A stretch of 64,000 nucleotides of DNA from Acinetobacter equi (GCF_001307195.1 NZ_CP012808.1:1240001-1304000); one strand, 5' to 3'. Counted from the first letter of the stretch, positions 47,767-57,730 are shown. Translations and numbers: made by a program. Notes: generated by a model from the letters alone, not told the origin.

Positions 47767-48648
47767 TCAAATAGATGGTAATAGTGACCATATACAGCAT
47801 GTAATCCATGCTGTAACTGTGAGAAGAATTTGCCAATCTTGTATTATTACATCTGTTGGCGATTCACCTTCTTCTAGTGTTTCTACAATGAACCAATATC
47901 GATATAAACCAAACATGACAAATGGAATGGTCATAATTAATTGAGGTTGAACATCCATTACATAAAGACTATAAAAGACAATAGAAGTAACAGCTGACAT
48001 TTCGGCAAAGCGATTAATTAAAGAAATGGAATAGTGAGCTAATACACCTCGTCCTAAAGAACCATTATTGATTAATTCTTGGCGACGCTTAATTGATGCT
48101 AAGTAAAGTGAGATACTTAGAGTTGTAACAAACATCCAGTTAGATACAGGTACCGCTAAAACAACAGCCCCTGCATAAACTCTTAAAACAAAACCAAATG
48201 CAACAACAAATATTTCAATGACAGGTTCATGTTTGAGCTTAAATGTATATGCCCAGTTTAAGGTTAAATATATTGTAATGACATAAATTAAATTTGGTTC
48301 ATAAAACCATACACTTGCAAGTATTAAATAAATAATAATAAGTAAAGTAATTGCACTTTTTGTTGAAACATTACCTGATGCTAAAGGTCGTTTAAAACAT
48401 TTTTCTGGATGTGCTTTATCTTTTTCAATATCTTTTAAATCATTAACAATATATACAGCTGATGCTGCTAGACAAAATATTAATGCAGCAAAAATAGTAG
48501 ATTCAATTGAATTTAAATTTAGAAATAAACCAGAAAATATTAATGGAGCAAATACAAAACTATTTTTAACCCATTGTTTTGGGCGAATGAGTTTTAACAG
48601 ACCTTTAATTTCTACTAGGATGGATTTCTTTACTGTTATATTATACAT
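47767..48648 (-). CDS. UbiA-family polyprenyl-phosphate phosphoribosyltransferase
   Basis: A 293-residue UbiA-superfamily prenyltransferase resembling Mycobacterium Rv3806c (decaprenyl-phosphate phosphoribosyltransferase), which couples PRPP to a polyprenyl phosphate. KLIRPKQWVKNSFVFAPLIF near the start matches the RP-x-QWVKN signature of that group rather than quinone-type UbiA. The first Asp-rich motif is NDLKDIEKDKAHP; eight to nine helices follow. Gene pair downstream: PAP2-like phosphatase and a GT-C-like protein. It is divergent from gtrA by only 30 bases. Confidence 0.88.
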   Translation of the reverse strand: MYNITVKKSILVEIKGLLKLIRPKQWVKNSFVFAPLIFSGLFLNLNSIESTIFAALIFCLAASAVYIVNDLKDIEKDKAHPEKCFKRPLASGNVSTKSAITLLIIIYLILASVWFYEPNLIYVITIYLTLNWAYTFKLKHEPVIEIFVVAFGFVLRVYAGAVVLAVPVSNWMFVTTLSISLYLASIKRRQELINNGSLGRGVLAHYSISLINRFAEMSAVTSIVFYSLYVMDVQPQLIMTIPFVMFGLYRYWFIVETLEEGESPTDVIIQDWQILLTVTAWITCCIWSLLPSI

Positions 48649-48678
48649 GGTAACTCAGAAGAAGAATCTTTTTGAAAA

Positions 48679-49083
48679 ATGATAAATGTTTTTAAACTAA
48701 CAACGCTATACTTTTGTTTTGCATTGATAGCAACAATATTGAATATATTAGCACAACAAATAATGGTGTATGTTTATTGGGGTAAATTTCAAATATTAAT
48801 TTCATTAATATTCGGCACTATTGTTGGGTTATTAGTAAAGTATTTTTTGGATAAGAAATATATATTTAAATATAAGGTTTTTAGTTTTAATGATGATGCT
48901 AGATTATTTGCTTTATATTCATTAATGGGCGTTTTTACAACATTTATTTTTTGGGGGTTTGAATTTTTATTTTATTATATGTTTGAAAATAGAAGCATGC
49001 GTTATATTGGAGCTGTTATAGGTTTATTTATTGGTTATATTATTAAATACTTTCTAGATAAAAAGTATGTTTTTAGGATCTAG
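48679..49083 (+). CDS. GtrA family membrane protein (candidate lipid-sugar flippase)
   Basis: A 134-residue protein with four membrane helices and two copies of the GtrA ending motif: YFLDKKYIFKY (about 56-66) and YFLDKKYVFRI at the C-terminus. The Mycobacterium equivalent Rv3789 sits beside dprE1-dprE2 and is linked to polyprenyl-phospho-arabinose export. It ends just 4 bases before the DprE1-like gene. No strong ribosome site is visible. Confidence 0.9.
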   Translation: MINVFKLTTLYFCFALIATILNILAQQIMVYVYWGKFQILISLIFGTIVGLLVKYFLDKKYIFKYKVFSFNDDARLFALYSLMGVFTTFIFWGFEFLFYYMFENRSMRYIGAVIGLFIGYIIKYFLDKKYVFRI

Positions 49084-49087
49084 TAAA

Positions 49088-50388
49088 ATGAAGAAAATTA
49101 AATCATGGGGTCGATTATCTAATAATAATCATTTAATTTTTAATATAAAAAACATCACTAATATTCAATGTGAAATTAAAAATAATTTACCCGGAATTAT
49201 GCATGGTTTAGGTCGTAGTTATGGTGATGTGGCTTTAAATAGTGGTGGTTGTTTATGGATGGGAAACCAACTCAATCATTTTATTTCATTTGATAAAGAT
49301 TTAGGTGTTTTATATTGTGAGGCCGGCTCATCCTTACAAGATATACATCGTACTTTAGTACCACAAGGTTGGATGCTTCCGGTTACACCTGGAACTCAGG
49401 TTATTACAGTGGGTGGAGCTATAGCGAATGATGTTCATGGTAAAAATCATCATGTTTTAGGTTCTTTTGGAGATCATGTTTTAGAATTTACTTTGTTAAA
49501 AACAACGGGTGAGATTTTTCAATGCTCTAGAACAAATCATTCAGAACTATTTTTTGCCACAATTGGTGGTATTGGTTTAACAGGAATTATTTTGACAGCA
49601 AAAATACAATTAAGAGCTGTTCAAGGACCTTGGCTAGAAGCTGAAACGGTTCCATATTATGATTTAAATGAGTTTTTTGAACTAGCTGATTCTTCTGAAA
49701 AAAAATGGGAGCATACGGTTTCTTGGATTGATTGTATGAATGGTAAGCAGGCACGTGGATTATTTATGCGTGCAAATTTATGTGATGCAAAAGAATCTAT
49801 TCAAGAGTCGGTCATCAAAGATAAGATTTTCCCTATTGCTCCGCCTATTTCATTGGTAAATCATTTAAGTCTGCCACTATTTAATTTTGCTTATTTTCAT
49901 AAAAATCGTTTAAGCCATCATCATAAGATTGTTCATTATGAGCCTTTTTTTATCCTTTAGATGCGATACATGAGTGGAATAAAATGTATGGACCTAAGGG
50001 TTTTTATCAGTATCAAAGTGTTATACCGAGACATTTAGGATTTGATGCAACTCAAGAAATGTTAAAAGTGATTAAAAAGTCAGGTGAGGGGTCTTTTTTA
50101 GCTGTATTAAAAACATTTGGCGATAGAGAGTCAGGAGGATTATTAAGTTTTCCTCAGCCAGGAGTAACACTCGCTTTAGATTTTCCAAATCGGGGTCTAA
50201 AAACAGAAAAGTTATTTAATGCGCTTGATGCGATTGTCCGCGAGGCACAAGGACGACTGTATTTGGCAAAAGATGCTCGAATGCCAAGATCATTATTTGA
50301 AGCAGGTTATCCGAAATTTAATGAATTTTTAAAATATAAAGATCCAAATATCAGTTCAGACATGTCGAGACGACTATTAGGTGTATAA
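49088..50388 (+). pseudogene. dprE1: DprE1-like FAD oxidase, frame broken in a T7 run
   Basis: Decaprenylphosphoryl-ribose 2'-oxidase family; oxidises the polyprenyl-phospho-ribose in the first half of an epimerisation. Residues 1-about 290 (MKKIKSWGRLS to HYEPFF) contain the FAD loop GLGRSYGDVALNSGG and DVHGKNHHVLGSFGDHV. A one-base deletion in T7 (49945-49951) then produces a stop. Adding one T gives PFFYPLDAIHEWNKMYGPKG, and the frame runs on to the end (about 433 residues). The rest (GEGSFLAVLKTFGDR, AQGRLYLAKDARMP) matches the DprE1 C-terminus. DprE2-like gene starts immediately after. Confidence 0.88.
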
Positions 50389-51144
50389 ATGTTAAATAAA
50401 CAAAAAATTTTAATTATCGGTGGAACATCTGCAATTGCTGAGCAATGTGCGAGACAATGGCTATCTCAAGGAATGATTGATGCGATTCTAGTTGGTCGTA
50501 ATCAAGAAAAATTAGAAAGGATTGTAAATGATTTAAGAGTGAGATTTCCTCAAAGTAAGATCGATTTTCAGTTGGTAGATTTTCTATCCATTTCATCTAT
50601 TCAAGAATGTATTAATAACGCATATTTAGATTCGCCAATCGATATTGCTTTAATCGCACATGGAACATTACCTGATCAAATTTTGTGTGAAAACAAAATG
50701 AAAGACTTGAAACAAGCTATTGAAATTAATGCATTTTCTCCAGTGGTTTTTGCAGAATCGATTTTAAATAAAATGATTCAATTGGATTCTGGAAAACTTG
50801 CTGTGATTGGGTCTGTAGCTGGAGATCGTGGTCGGAAATCAAACTATGTTTATGGTGCATCAAAAGCTTTTATTGATAGATATGTAGAAGGTATGCAACA
50901 TCGCTTAGCTTTGATCAAGTCATCTGTGAGCGTGACATTAATTAAACCAGGACCAACAGCAACACCGATGACAGAAGAGATTTCAGGGAAAGGAAAATTT
51001 GCAAGTCCTGAACAAGTTGCAAAAGAAATAGTAAAAGGAGTTTTAAAAGCTAAAAGAACAATTTATACACCTAAAAAATGGGCAATAATTATGTTTGTTA
51101 TACGACATTTACCTTTCTTTTTATTTAAAAAAATGGATATATAG
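50389..51144 (+). CDS. dprE2: Short-chain reductase, DprE2-like
   Basis: A 251-residue NAD(P)H-dependent SDR. In Mycobacterium DprE2 reduces the keto intermediate made by DprE1 to give polyprenyl-phospho-arabinose. The cofactor loop is IIGGTSAIAEQCARQW, the catalytic motif is NYVYGASKAF (Tyr-x3-Lys) and IKPGPTATPMT follows. The start codon lies directly after the DprE1-like stop, so the pair is translationally coupled. Terminator downstream. Confidence 0.85.
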   Translation: MLNKQKILIIGGTSAIAEQCARQWLSQGMIDAILVGRNQEKLERIVNDLRVRFPQSKIDFQLVDFLSISSIQECINNAYLDSPIDIALIAHGTLPDQILCENKMKDLKQAIEINAFSPVVFAESILNKMIQLDSGKLAVIGSVAGDRGRKSNYVYGASKAFIDRYVEGMQHRLALIKSSVSVTLIKPGPTATPMTEEISGKGKFASPEQVAKEIVKGVLKAKRTIYTPKKWAIIMFVIRHLPFFLFKKMDI

Positions 51145-51171
51145 TTGTAGATGGTAAAATAGATTAATTTT

Positions 51172-51198
51172 AAAAGAGGTTGTGTAACCTCTTTTATT
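51172..51198. terminator. Bidirectional terminator after the dprE2-like gene
   Basis: AAAAGAGGTT, GTGT, AACCTCTTTT: 10-bp stem with A and T flanks. Separates the dprE2-like gene from a convergent small gene. Confidence 0.85.
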
Positions 51199-51595
51199 TG
51201 CAATGAATTTCTTTAAACTTACATTGGCATTGCTTGCATTTAAAATCTAAAAAAATATTTTTATCAATAATAACACCTGCTTTTTTTCCATAAATATTAC
51301 CTAAAATACCACCTGTAATACCGATGCCAATAGCGCCAACAAATGTTCCAACAGCACCACCAACGATAATGCCTAATGGACCTGCAACAGTAGTTTCGAT
51401 TGCAGCACCAATGGATGCTCCAGAAGCTGCACCACTAACACTACCAGCTGTGGCACCTGCTGAAGACATTAAAATTCCACCAATTTTTTTTAGTTGTTTA
51501 TCATGATCACGTTGTTCAATATCTGTTGAACCACACTTAGGGCATATGATGATAGGTTGTATAATGATTTTTATAAATGGCTGAATCGTTAACAT
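51194..51595 (-). CDS. Zinc-ribbon / glycine-zipper small protein
   Basis: A 133-residue protein of unusual layout. It has a CPKCGS pair near residue 19 and a CKQCQC pair near 121-126 (a split four-Cys zinc site), with about 80 residues of Gly/Ala-rich membrane-like sequence between (SSAGATAGSVSGAASGASIG, GIGITGGILGNIYG). The Gly zipper suggests a helical hairpin in a membrane. I recognise no family. Single gene, its end overlapping the terminator of the glycan locus. Confidence 0.65.
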   Translation of the reverse strand: MLTIQPFIKIIIQPIIICPKCGSTDIEQRDHDKQLKKIGGILMSSAGATAGSVSGAASGASIGAAIETTVAGPLGIIVGGAVGTFVGAIGIGITGGILGNIYGKKAGVIIDKNIFLDFKCKQCQCKFKEIHCK

Positions 51596-51661
51596 TGTAG
51601 CGAAGATTAGGGGTGTTTGAGTATGGTAGATTTATATTGTTATCACTCGAATAGTAAAATA

Positions 51662-51693
51662 AAAATGCCTGAATTTTATTCAGGCATTTTTAT
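51662..51693 (-). terminator. Terminator of xpt
   Basis: On the minus strand AAAATGCCTGA, loop, TCAGGCATTTTT: strong stem plus T-run, directly after xpt. Confidence 0.85.
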
Positions 51694-51715
51694 TAAGAAA
51701 ATTTTATTTAAATAA

Positions 51716-52336
<621 letters not shown>

Positions 52337-52379
52337 TTAAAAAGCATTAGAAAAAATGCAAGTAAAATTCGCTTCTGTC

Positions 52380-53093
52380 TTAGATGCTTGTGTTCTTATA
52401 GTTAGTTAATAACAACCCATAGCTGTTTTTTTGATCAATATGTGACACTTTTATAGGTGCATAATCAAGTGATGGGGCAAGCCAGAAAATGGTTTCACGT
52501 CCAGGCTTTGTATTTTTCATTACAATTTTGATAGTGTCATATGTTGTATTTCCTGCCTTAATTTTTTCTGTGCCTTGTTTAATAAATTGACGTGATTCAA
52601 CTTCTTTTGCATCAGCAATGAGGTAATTAGATTTTAAAGCATTCTTTTTTAAATCTTCACGAATTTGAAGTTCAGCATTTAGCTCATCTAAAACACCATT
52701 TTTCCAAGCCAATGAACGTGTTTTATCATCTTTTTTTGTATTAATGATTCGTGAGTTGGGATCAAACTTCATATTCATACTTTTATTGTGAACAAGAACT
52801 TTACTTGTTCTAGTAAAACTATTTGAAATAATTTGAGATTCATTTAATGTGAATTGGCTGCTTTCTTTGGCCGAGGCAAGTCCCACAGCTTTAGCTGCAA
52901 AAACGTAGCTCCATTGATTTCCTGATTTACTTAAAGTACGTGTCGCAGAACCTACATTTTTACCATTATATTGAAATTGATAAGATGCTTGAAATGGATT
53001 CATTGCAAATGCATGGCAACTCAAAGCACTTGTGAATAGTATGCTTGTTATGCTAGCAACTTTTGCTAAGTTCTTGAATTTAGAATTGACCAT
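52380..53093 (-). CDS. DUF3108 domain periplasmic protein
   Basis: A 237-residue protein with a signal peptide (KVASITSILFTSALSCHAFA, cleavage likely after AFA), then a beta-rich DUF3108 domain: PFQASYQFQYNGKNVGSATR, then ETIFWLAPSLDYAPIKVSH near the end. The family is periplasmic and uncharacterised. Single gene. Confidence 0.85.
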   Translation of the reverse strand: MVNSKFKNLAKVASITSILFTSALSCHAFAMNPFQASYQFQYNGKNVGSATRTLSKSGNQWSYVFAAKAVGLASAKESSQFTLNESQIISNSFTRTSKVLVHNKSMNMKFDPNSRIINTKKDDKTRSLAWKNGVLDELNAELQIREDLKKNALKSNYLIADAKEVESRQFIKQGTEKIKAGNTTYDTIKIVMKNTKPGRETIFWLAPSLDYAPIKVSHIDQKNSYGLLLTNYKNTSI

Positions 53094-53222
53094 GATTCAT
53101 ATTCCTATGTTTTAAGTAGGCAAAACATATTGCGATATGATGATTATGCAAATGAATCATGTAGTAAAAATGCAGATTAGGCTTTGTAAGTGTAAAGCCT
53201 ATCTACATAATGATTTTAAAAT

Positions 53223-53858
53223 TTATGTATTTTCAGGTGTTATTGTAGGATCAGGCATTTTATTGAGCAATGCAGCTAAGTTTAGATTGCCAAAAACAAT
53301 AAGCTTTTTTTCTCTAAGTTCAGCATGATTCACATGAACTTTACTTAAGGTGTCGAGTACAGATTCGCTTTTACCTAGCCAGCGATTTAAATCTAAATGG
53401 AGTAGATCATCTTTGACTTTTATTACATCTAGTTTTTCTAAAATTGTTCCTAAAGGATCTCTATCTAATATTTTTTGATAATAGAATTTTGCTGCATAAA
53501 CACCCCATTTGTGGAAAATATTTGGGTATTTTGCTTGAACGATATTAGTTTTACTAATTTGTTCGAAGACAATAAGTTGAGTTTTTTTATTCATCTCCAT
53601 TTGGAGTAACTTAAGATCGACTGAAAGGGTGATGTCTAAACCTTGATAATTAAGAGTTGCATATAAGCGTAACCAATCATCATGCAAATCAGCATGAAGG
53701 TCTTTAAGCATTGTGACATTATCTGTGACAAAACGTTGGAATGTTGCATTTAGAAATGCCTCAGATAATGCAAATTCACGTTCATCTTCAATAAATCCTT
53801 CTGTTTTTTTATAAAAATGGTGCATGTATTTAGAGAGATTTGATATCAGAGTTTGCAT
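53223..53858 (-). CDS. Uncharacterised cytoplasmic protein
   Basis: About 211 residues from MQTLISNLSKYMHHFYKKTE; the start was chosen because GGA lies 9 bases before it. No signal peptide; mixed helix and strand. I do not recognise the family. It stands alone between the DUF3108 gene and a broken ABM-type gene. Confidence 0.75.
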   Translation of the reverse strand: MQTLISNLSKYMHHFYKKTEGFIEDEREFALSEAFLNATFQRFVTDNVTMLKDLHADLHDDWLRLYATLNYQGLDITLSVDLKLLQMEMNKKTQLIVFEQISKTNIVQAKYPNIFHKWGVYAAKFYYQKILDRDPLGTILEKLDVIKVKDDLLHLDLNRWLGKSESVLDTLSKVHVNHAELREKKLIVFGNLNLAALLNKMPDPTITPENT

Positions 53859-54040
53859 AAAGAGCATTCCAAATCGTTATTGAAACTGAATATAAATGAA
53901 TATTAGATGAACACGCTTAAATCTTAGTAAAAAGCATATGACGAATCCATGCAGTTTAACAAATTATTTGGAGTTCTATTAAATATTTTATGTTTAAGTT
54001 CAGTTTGTTGATTTTATTTAATATTTTAGTGGCTTAGGTT

Positions 54041-54370
54041 TTAGATGGTGGATGTGGGAAGCATATTTGTCTCATTATTATTTTGAATATAACGTTTATA
54101 AACTTCACAGATTTCAATACTGAAAAACTTGTACTATTTTTCTTTACCGAGTTGTTGAGCAATTTGATGCTCTGTATCGTAATGCCAAGCTTTAATATCT
54201 TCTAAGTTATTCCAATAAGATAGTGCAATTTCATTTTTATCAACGCAAAACGATTCAAATTTTTGACAATTAAACTTTAAAAGTGCTCGGTCTCTAAGTT
54301 TTGTTGCCATCTCGTTATATTCTTGATCAAATTCATTAATAATCGCTTTAAATATCACAACGTATCTCAT
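54041..54370 (-). pseudogene. ABM-type (YqjZ-like) monooxygenase with premature TAG
   Basis: A 78-residue open frame (VVIFKAIINEFDQEYNEMA ... EIALSYWNNLEDIKAWHYD ... QLGKEK) stops at TAG (54134-54136), precisely where relatives have Trp in GREKWY. The same frame then continues YKFFSIEICEVYKRYIQ to TAA at 54041, making 109 residues, close to full length for this antibiotic-biosynthesis-monooxygenase fold. TGG to TAG is a single substitution. Loss of the last strand probably disrupts the dimer fold. Either a recent pseudogene or a base-call error. Confidence 0.75.
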
Positions 54371-54421
54371 TTTATAAATCTCTTATTGTTTTAAAAATTG
54401 TCGTTGAAATTGGATGATATT

Positions 54422-54446
54422 AAAAAAGCGAGCCGTAGCTCGCTTT
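54422..54446 (-). terminator. Terminator of ybeY
   Basis: On the minus strand AAGCGAGC, loop, GCTCGCTTTTTTA after the ybeY stop. Confidence 0.8.
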
Positions 54447-54448
54447 AT

Positions 54449-54931
54449 TTAATCTTGTTCTAAATAAGGATTTTCAAATCCTAATTTTTTAAGAATCTCA
54501 ATTTCTAAGCTTTCCATTTCTTCGGCATCTTCTTCAGATGTTTCATGGTCATAGCCCATTAAGTGAAGCGTTCCGTGAACTAACATATGGGTAAAATGTG
54601 TTAGTGGTGCTTTGTGTTGTTCAGTTGCTTCACGAAGTACAACGGGAATACAAATAACCAAATCACCAATAGGAAATGTTTCTAAAATTTGAGCCATTTC
54701 ATCAGGTAAATCACTTGGGAAAGATAAGACATTAGTTGGTTTATCTTTACCACGATATTCTAAATTGAGTTTATGGCTCTCATCATTATCAACACAAGCA
54801 ATACCAATTTCACAATCACTTTGTGTATCAATATGACGTAAAGATGTTTCTACAACTTTTTTAATATAGGCACGTTTCAAGACCAATTCTAGTGCTTGAA
54901 AATCCTGTTGTAGGGAAAGACTAAGTTTCAA
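54449..54931 (-). CDS. ybeY: Endoribonuclease YbeY
   Basis: Single-strand-specific endoribonuclease for 16S rRNA 3' maturation and ribosome quality control. The zinc site H-x3-H-x5-H is [11 protein letters not shown] (about 118-128), and [10 protein letters not shown] is the family strand. 160 residues. Follows a phoH-like gene by 25 bases, the conserved miaB-phoH-ybeY order. Confidence 0.95.
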   Translation of the reverse strand: MKLSLSLQQDFQALELVLKRAYIKKVVETSLRHIDTQSDCEIGIACVDNDESHKLNLEYRGKDKPTNVLSFPSDLPDEMAQILETFPIGDLVICIPVVLREATEQHKAPLTHFTHMLVHGTLHLMGYDHETSEEDAEEMESLEIEILKKLGFENPYLEQD

Positions 54932-54956
54932 AATGAATCCTTAAATTTAAATCAAT

Positions 54957-56033
54957 TTAATGCTGTGCATCCGCAGCAGCATCATTTTCAGCAATTAATG
55001 CTTCTTGACGTGCTTTACGTTCAGCACGTGCTTCGGCACTTAAACGCTGTTGCTCGCTGTCCCATCCCTCATAAGCTTCAACAATTTTTTGAACAAGTTG
55101 ATGGCGTACAACATCACGAGAATGGAAGCGCGTGATATGAATTTCTTTAATTTTTTCCACCACACGTAAAGCATGTGAAAGACCTGATTGTTGTCCACGA
55201 GGTAAATCAACCTGTGTAACATCACCTGTAATGACTGCACGTGAACCAAATCCTAAACGAGTGAGGAACATCTTCATTTGTTCAGGTGTTGTATTTTGTG
55301 CTTCATCTAGAATTACAAAAGAATGGTTGAGTGTACGTCCACGCATGTAGGCAAGTGGTGCAACTTCAATCACTTGACGTTCAATGAGTTTAGCCACTTT
55401 TTCAAAACCAAGCATTTCATAAAGTGCATCATAAAGCGGGCGTAAATATGGGTCGATTTTTTGAGTTAAATCTCCAGGAAGGAAACCTAACTTTTCACCT
55501 GCTTCAACAGCAGGACGAACCAAAAGAATACGCTGAATTTCATTGCGTTCAAGCATATCTACGGCAGCGGCTACAGCAAGATAAGTTTTACCTGTACCTG
55601 CTGGACCAATACCAAATGAAATATCACTTTGTAAAATACGTTGTACATAACGTTTTTGGTTTGCACCACGAGGATTAATTCGACCTTTACGTGTTTGTAA
55701 CCAAACATCATCAAGACCGGTGTGTTCTTGACCTTCGAAATTCTCTTGAAGCTCGCGGTCTGTTTGACTACCTTGAATCATCATGTGAAGAATATCTGCA
55801 GTAATATGCGGATTAATTTCACTTTCTTCATGTAATCGATGCAAGAGCCCTTCGGCTCTTTCAACTGCATCGATTTCGCCATCAATAAAAAATGCATCTC
55901 CACGGTGGGAAATTTTGACATCTAAACGTTGTTCGATTTGTTTCAAATGACCGTTATAAGCACCTAAAATACTTTGTAAACGGTCAAGTGAAAGACCAGG
56001 AAAAGTTACTGTACGTCGAATCGCTGCAGTCAA
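54957..56033 (-). CDS. ybeZ: PhoH-like ATPase (YbeZ)
   Basis: A 358-residue NTPase with an N-terminal KH-like RNA-binding stretch (about 1-85) and a P-loop core: Walker A FGIGPAGTGKT, then LVRPAVEAGEKLGFLPGDL, FVILDEAQNTTPEQMKMFL (Walker B) and GDVTQVDLPRGQQSGL. Works with YbeY in rRNA processing and stress. Between miaB (upstream) and ybeY (downstream), with short gaps that suggest one operon. Confidence 0.94.
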   Translation of the reverse strand: MTAAIRRTVTFPGLSLDRLQSILGAYNGHLKQIEQRLDVKISHRGDAFFIDGEIDAVERAEGLLHRLHEESEINPHITADILHMMIQGSQTDRELQENFEGQEHTGLDDVWLQTRKGRINPRGANQKRYVQRILQSDISFGIGPAGTGKTYLAVAAAVDMLERNEIQRILLVRPAVEAGEKLGFLPGDLTQKIDPYLRPLYDALYEMLGFEKVAKLIERQVIEVAPLAYMRGRTLNHSFVILDEAQNTTPEQMKMFLTRLGFGSRAVITGDVTQVDLPRGQQSGLSHALRVVEKIKEIHITRFHSRDVVRHQLVQKIVEAYEGWDSEQQRLSAEARAERKARQEALIAENDAAADAQH

Positions 56034-56074
56034 GAGAATTCCTTTTATAAAGTAGACTAATTTATAGCTCTACA

Positions 56075-57532
56075 TTACGCCACGTCAGGCTCAAGATTCA
56101 AGAGTTCACCATAAACTAAATTCAAAGTTTTGATCTCTGTAATCTCAATTTCCGCGAAACGACCGACCCAAGAAGCATCACCAACAAATGTTACTAAACG
56201 TGTGTTATCTGCAGTACCAACTAAAATGTTCGGATCTTTATTTGAAACATTTTCAATGAGTACACGTTGAACTGTGCCTAACATTGCATCAGTTTTGTCG
56301 ATACTTGAACGCTTAATCCATTGTTGAACTTTCGCTAAGCGTTCTTTTTTCACATCTTCAGGAGTGGTATCTTCAAGTTCAGACGCAGGTGTACCTGGAC
56401 GTTTTGAATATACAAAGCTATAAGAGTGGTCAAAGTCCATGTCTTTAATAAACTGATATGTTTCTTCAAAATTTTCATCAGTTTCACCAGGGAAACCAAT
56501 AATAAAGTCTGAAGATAAGTGCATATCTGGACGAACTTTACGTAATTTAGCAATTTTCTCGATATAAACATCAATTGTATGGTTACGTTTCATTGCTTGA
56601 AGTACATCGTTTGAACCACTTTGTACAGGCAAGTGAAGATGAGAAACCATTTGTGGTAAATCACGATAACATTCAATTAAATCATCGTTGAATTCAAGTG
56701 GGTGAGAAGTGGTATAGCGAATACGACCAATTCCTGGAATTTCTGCAACTAATCGAAGTAAATCTGCAAATGTACAGATTTCACCTTCAAAAGTTTCACC
56801 ACGATAGCCATTTACATTTTGACCTAGAAGTGAAATTTCACGTACGCCTTTTTCGGCTAATGTTGCAATTTCAGCAAGAACATCATCAAGTGGGCGAGAA
56901 ACTTCTTCACCACGTGTATATGGAACAACACAGAAAGAGCAATATTTTGAACAGCCTTCCATGATTGAAACAAAGGCTTTATAGCCTTCTACACGCGGTT
57001 CAGGTAAAAAGTCGAATTTTTCAATATCTGGGAAAGAAATATCAACGAGTTTAATTTTTTCTTTTTTCGGTTTTTCTACCTGCTCGAAATGTTGATCTAA
57101 CATTTGCGGTAAACGGTGTAAAGTTTGTGGGCCAAAAATCATGTCAACATAATTTGCACGTTTTTGAATATTGTCACCTTCTTGCGATGCAACACAACCA
57201 CCAACACCAATAATCAGGTCAGGATTTTTTTCTTTAAGTTTGCGCCAACGACCCAATTCAGAAAATACTTTTTCTTGTGCTTTTTCACGAATTGAACAGG
57301 TATTCATGAGTAGAATATCTGCTTCTTTAGGATCTGTTGTAAGAACATATCCATGAGAATCGCCTAACAAGTCTGCCATACGGTGACTGTCATACTCATT
57401 CATTTGACACCCTTGTGTTTCAATGTACAGCTTTTTAACTGAATCATGAACAACATGAGTGTGCTCTGGCTGGGTAACAGTGTTTTCTGAGGCAGCTTGG
57501 GCACCATTTGGAATGAAGGTTTGAACCGTCAT
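56075..57532 (-). CDS. miaB: tRNA-2-methylthio-N6-dimethylallyladenosine synthase MiaB
   Basis: Radical-SAM methylthiotransferase modifying A37 of tRNAs. The N-terminal UPF0004 domain has [13 protein letters not shown], with further cluster Cys residues in NTCSIREKA and GGCVASQ. The radical-SAM site CSKYCSFC follows (C-x3-C-x2-C), and a C-terminal TRAM domain ends the protein. 485 residues, slightly long at the N-terminus. Start of the miaB-ybeZ-ybeY operon. Confidence 0.96.
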   Translation of the reverse strand: MTVQTFIPNGAQAASENTVTQPEHTHVVHDSVKKLYIETQGCQMNEYDSHRMADLLGDSHGYVLTTDPKEADILLMNTCSIREKAQEKVFSELGRWRKLKEKNPDLIIGVGGCVASQEGDNIQKRANYVDMIFGPQTLHRLPQMLDQHFEQVEKPKKEKIKLVDISFPDIEKFDFLPEPRVEGYKAFVSIMEGCSKYCSFCVVPYTRGEEVSRPLDDVLAEIATLAEKGVREISLLGQNVNGYRGETFEGEICTFADLLRLVAEIPGIGRIRYTTSHPLEFNDDLIECYRDLPQMVSHLHLPVQSGSNDVLQAMKRNHTIDVYIEKIAKLRKVRPDMHLSSDFIIGFPGETDENFEETYQFIKDMDFDHSYSFVYSKRPGTPASELEDTTPEDVKKERLAKVQQWIKRSSIDKTDAMLGTVQRVLIENVSNKDPNILVGTADNTRLVTFVGDASWVGRFAEIEITEIKTLNLVYGELLNLEPDVA

Positions 57533-57730
57533 GTAGGCTCCTAAAAAGAAAAGATAACAAAAGATTTAATTTTGCCTTATCATATATAAAATTCACTGAT
57601 TTCTGTGAAATGTGAATAATAAATAGCAAGTAGTAAAAAATTAAATCTAAAGATATGAGAAAGGCGCATATTTTAACAGGAAAACACCTTAAACTTATAG
57701 CCTAAAATAATAAAGGCATAGGTATTGTTT
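57533..57730. other. Gene-free upstream region of miaB
   Basis: Part of about 330 bp between miaB and slt, A/T-rich. No ORF worth calling. It should hold the miaB leader and promoter (leftward); no clear -35/-10 pair for miaB was identified. Confidence 0.4.

Noticed and set aside
53176..53201. Hairpin TAGGCTTT/AAAGCCTA after the gene on the minus strand
   Set aside because: No T-run on either strand and weak position; not called a terminator.
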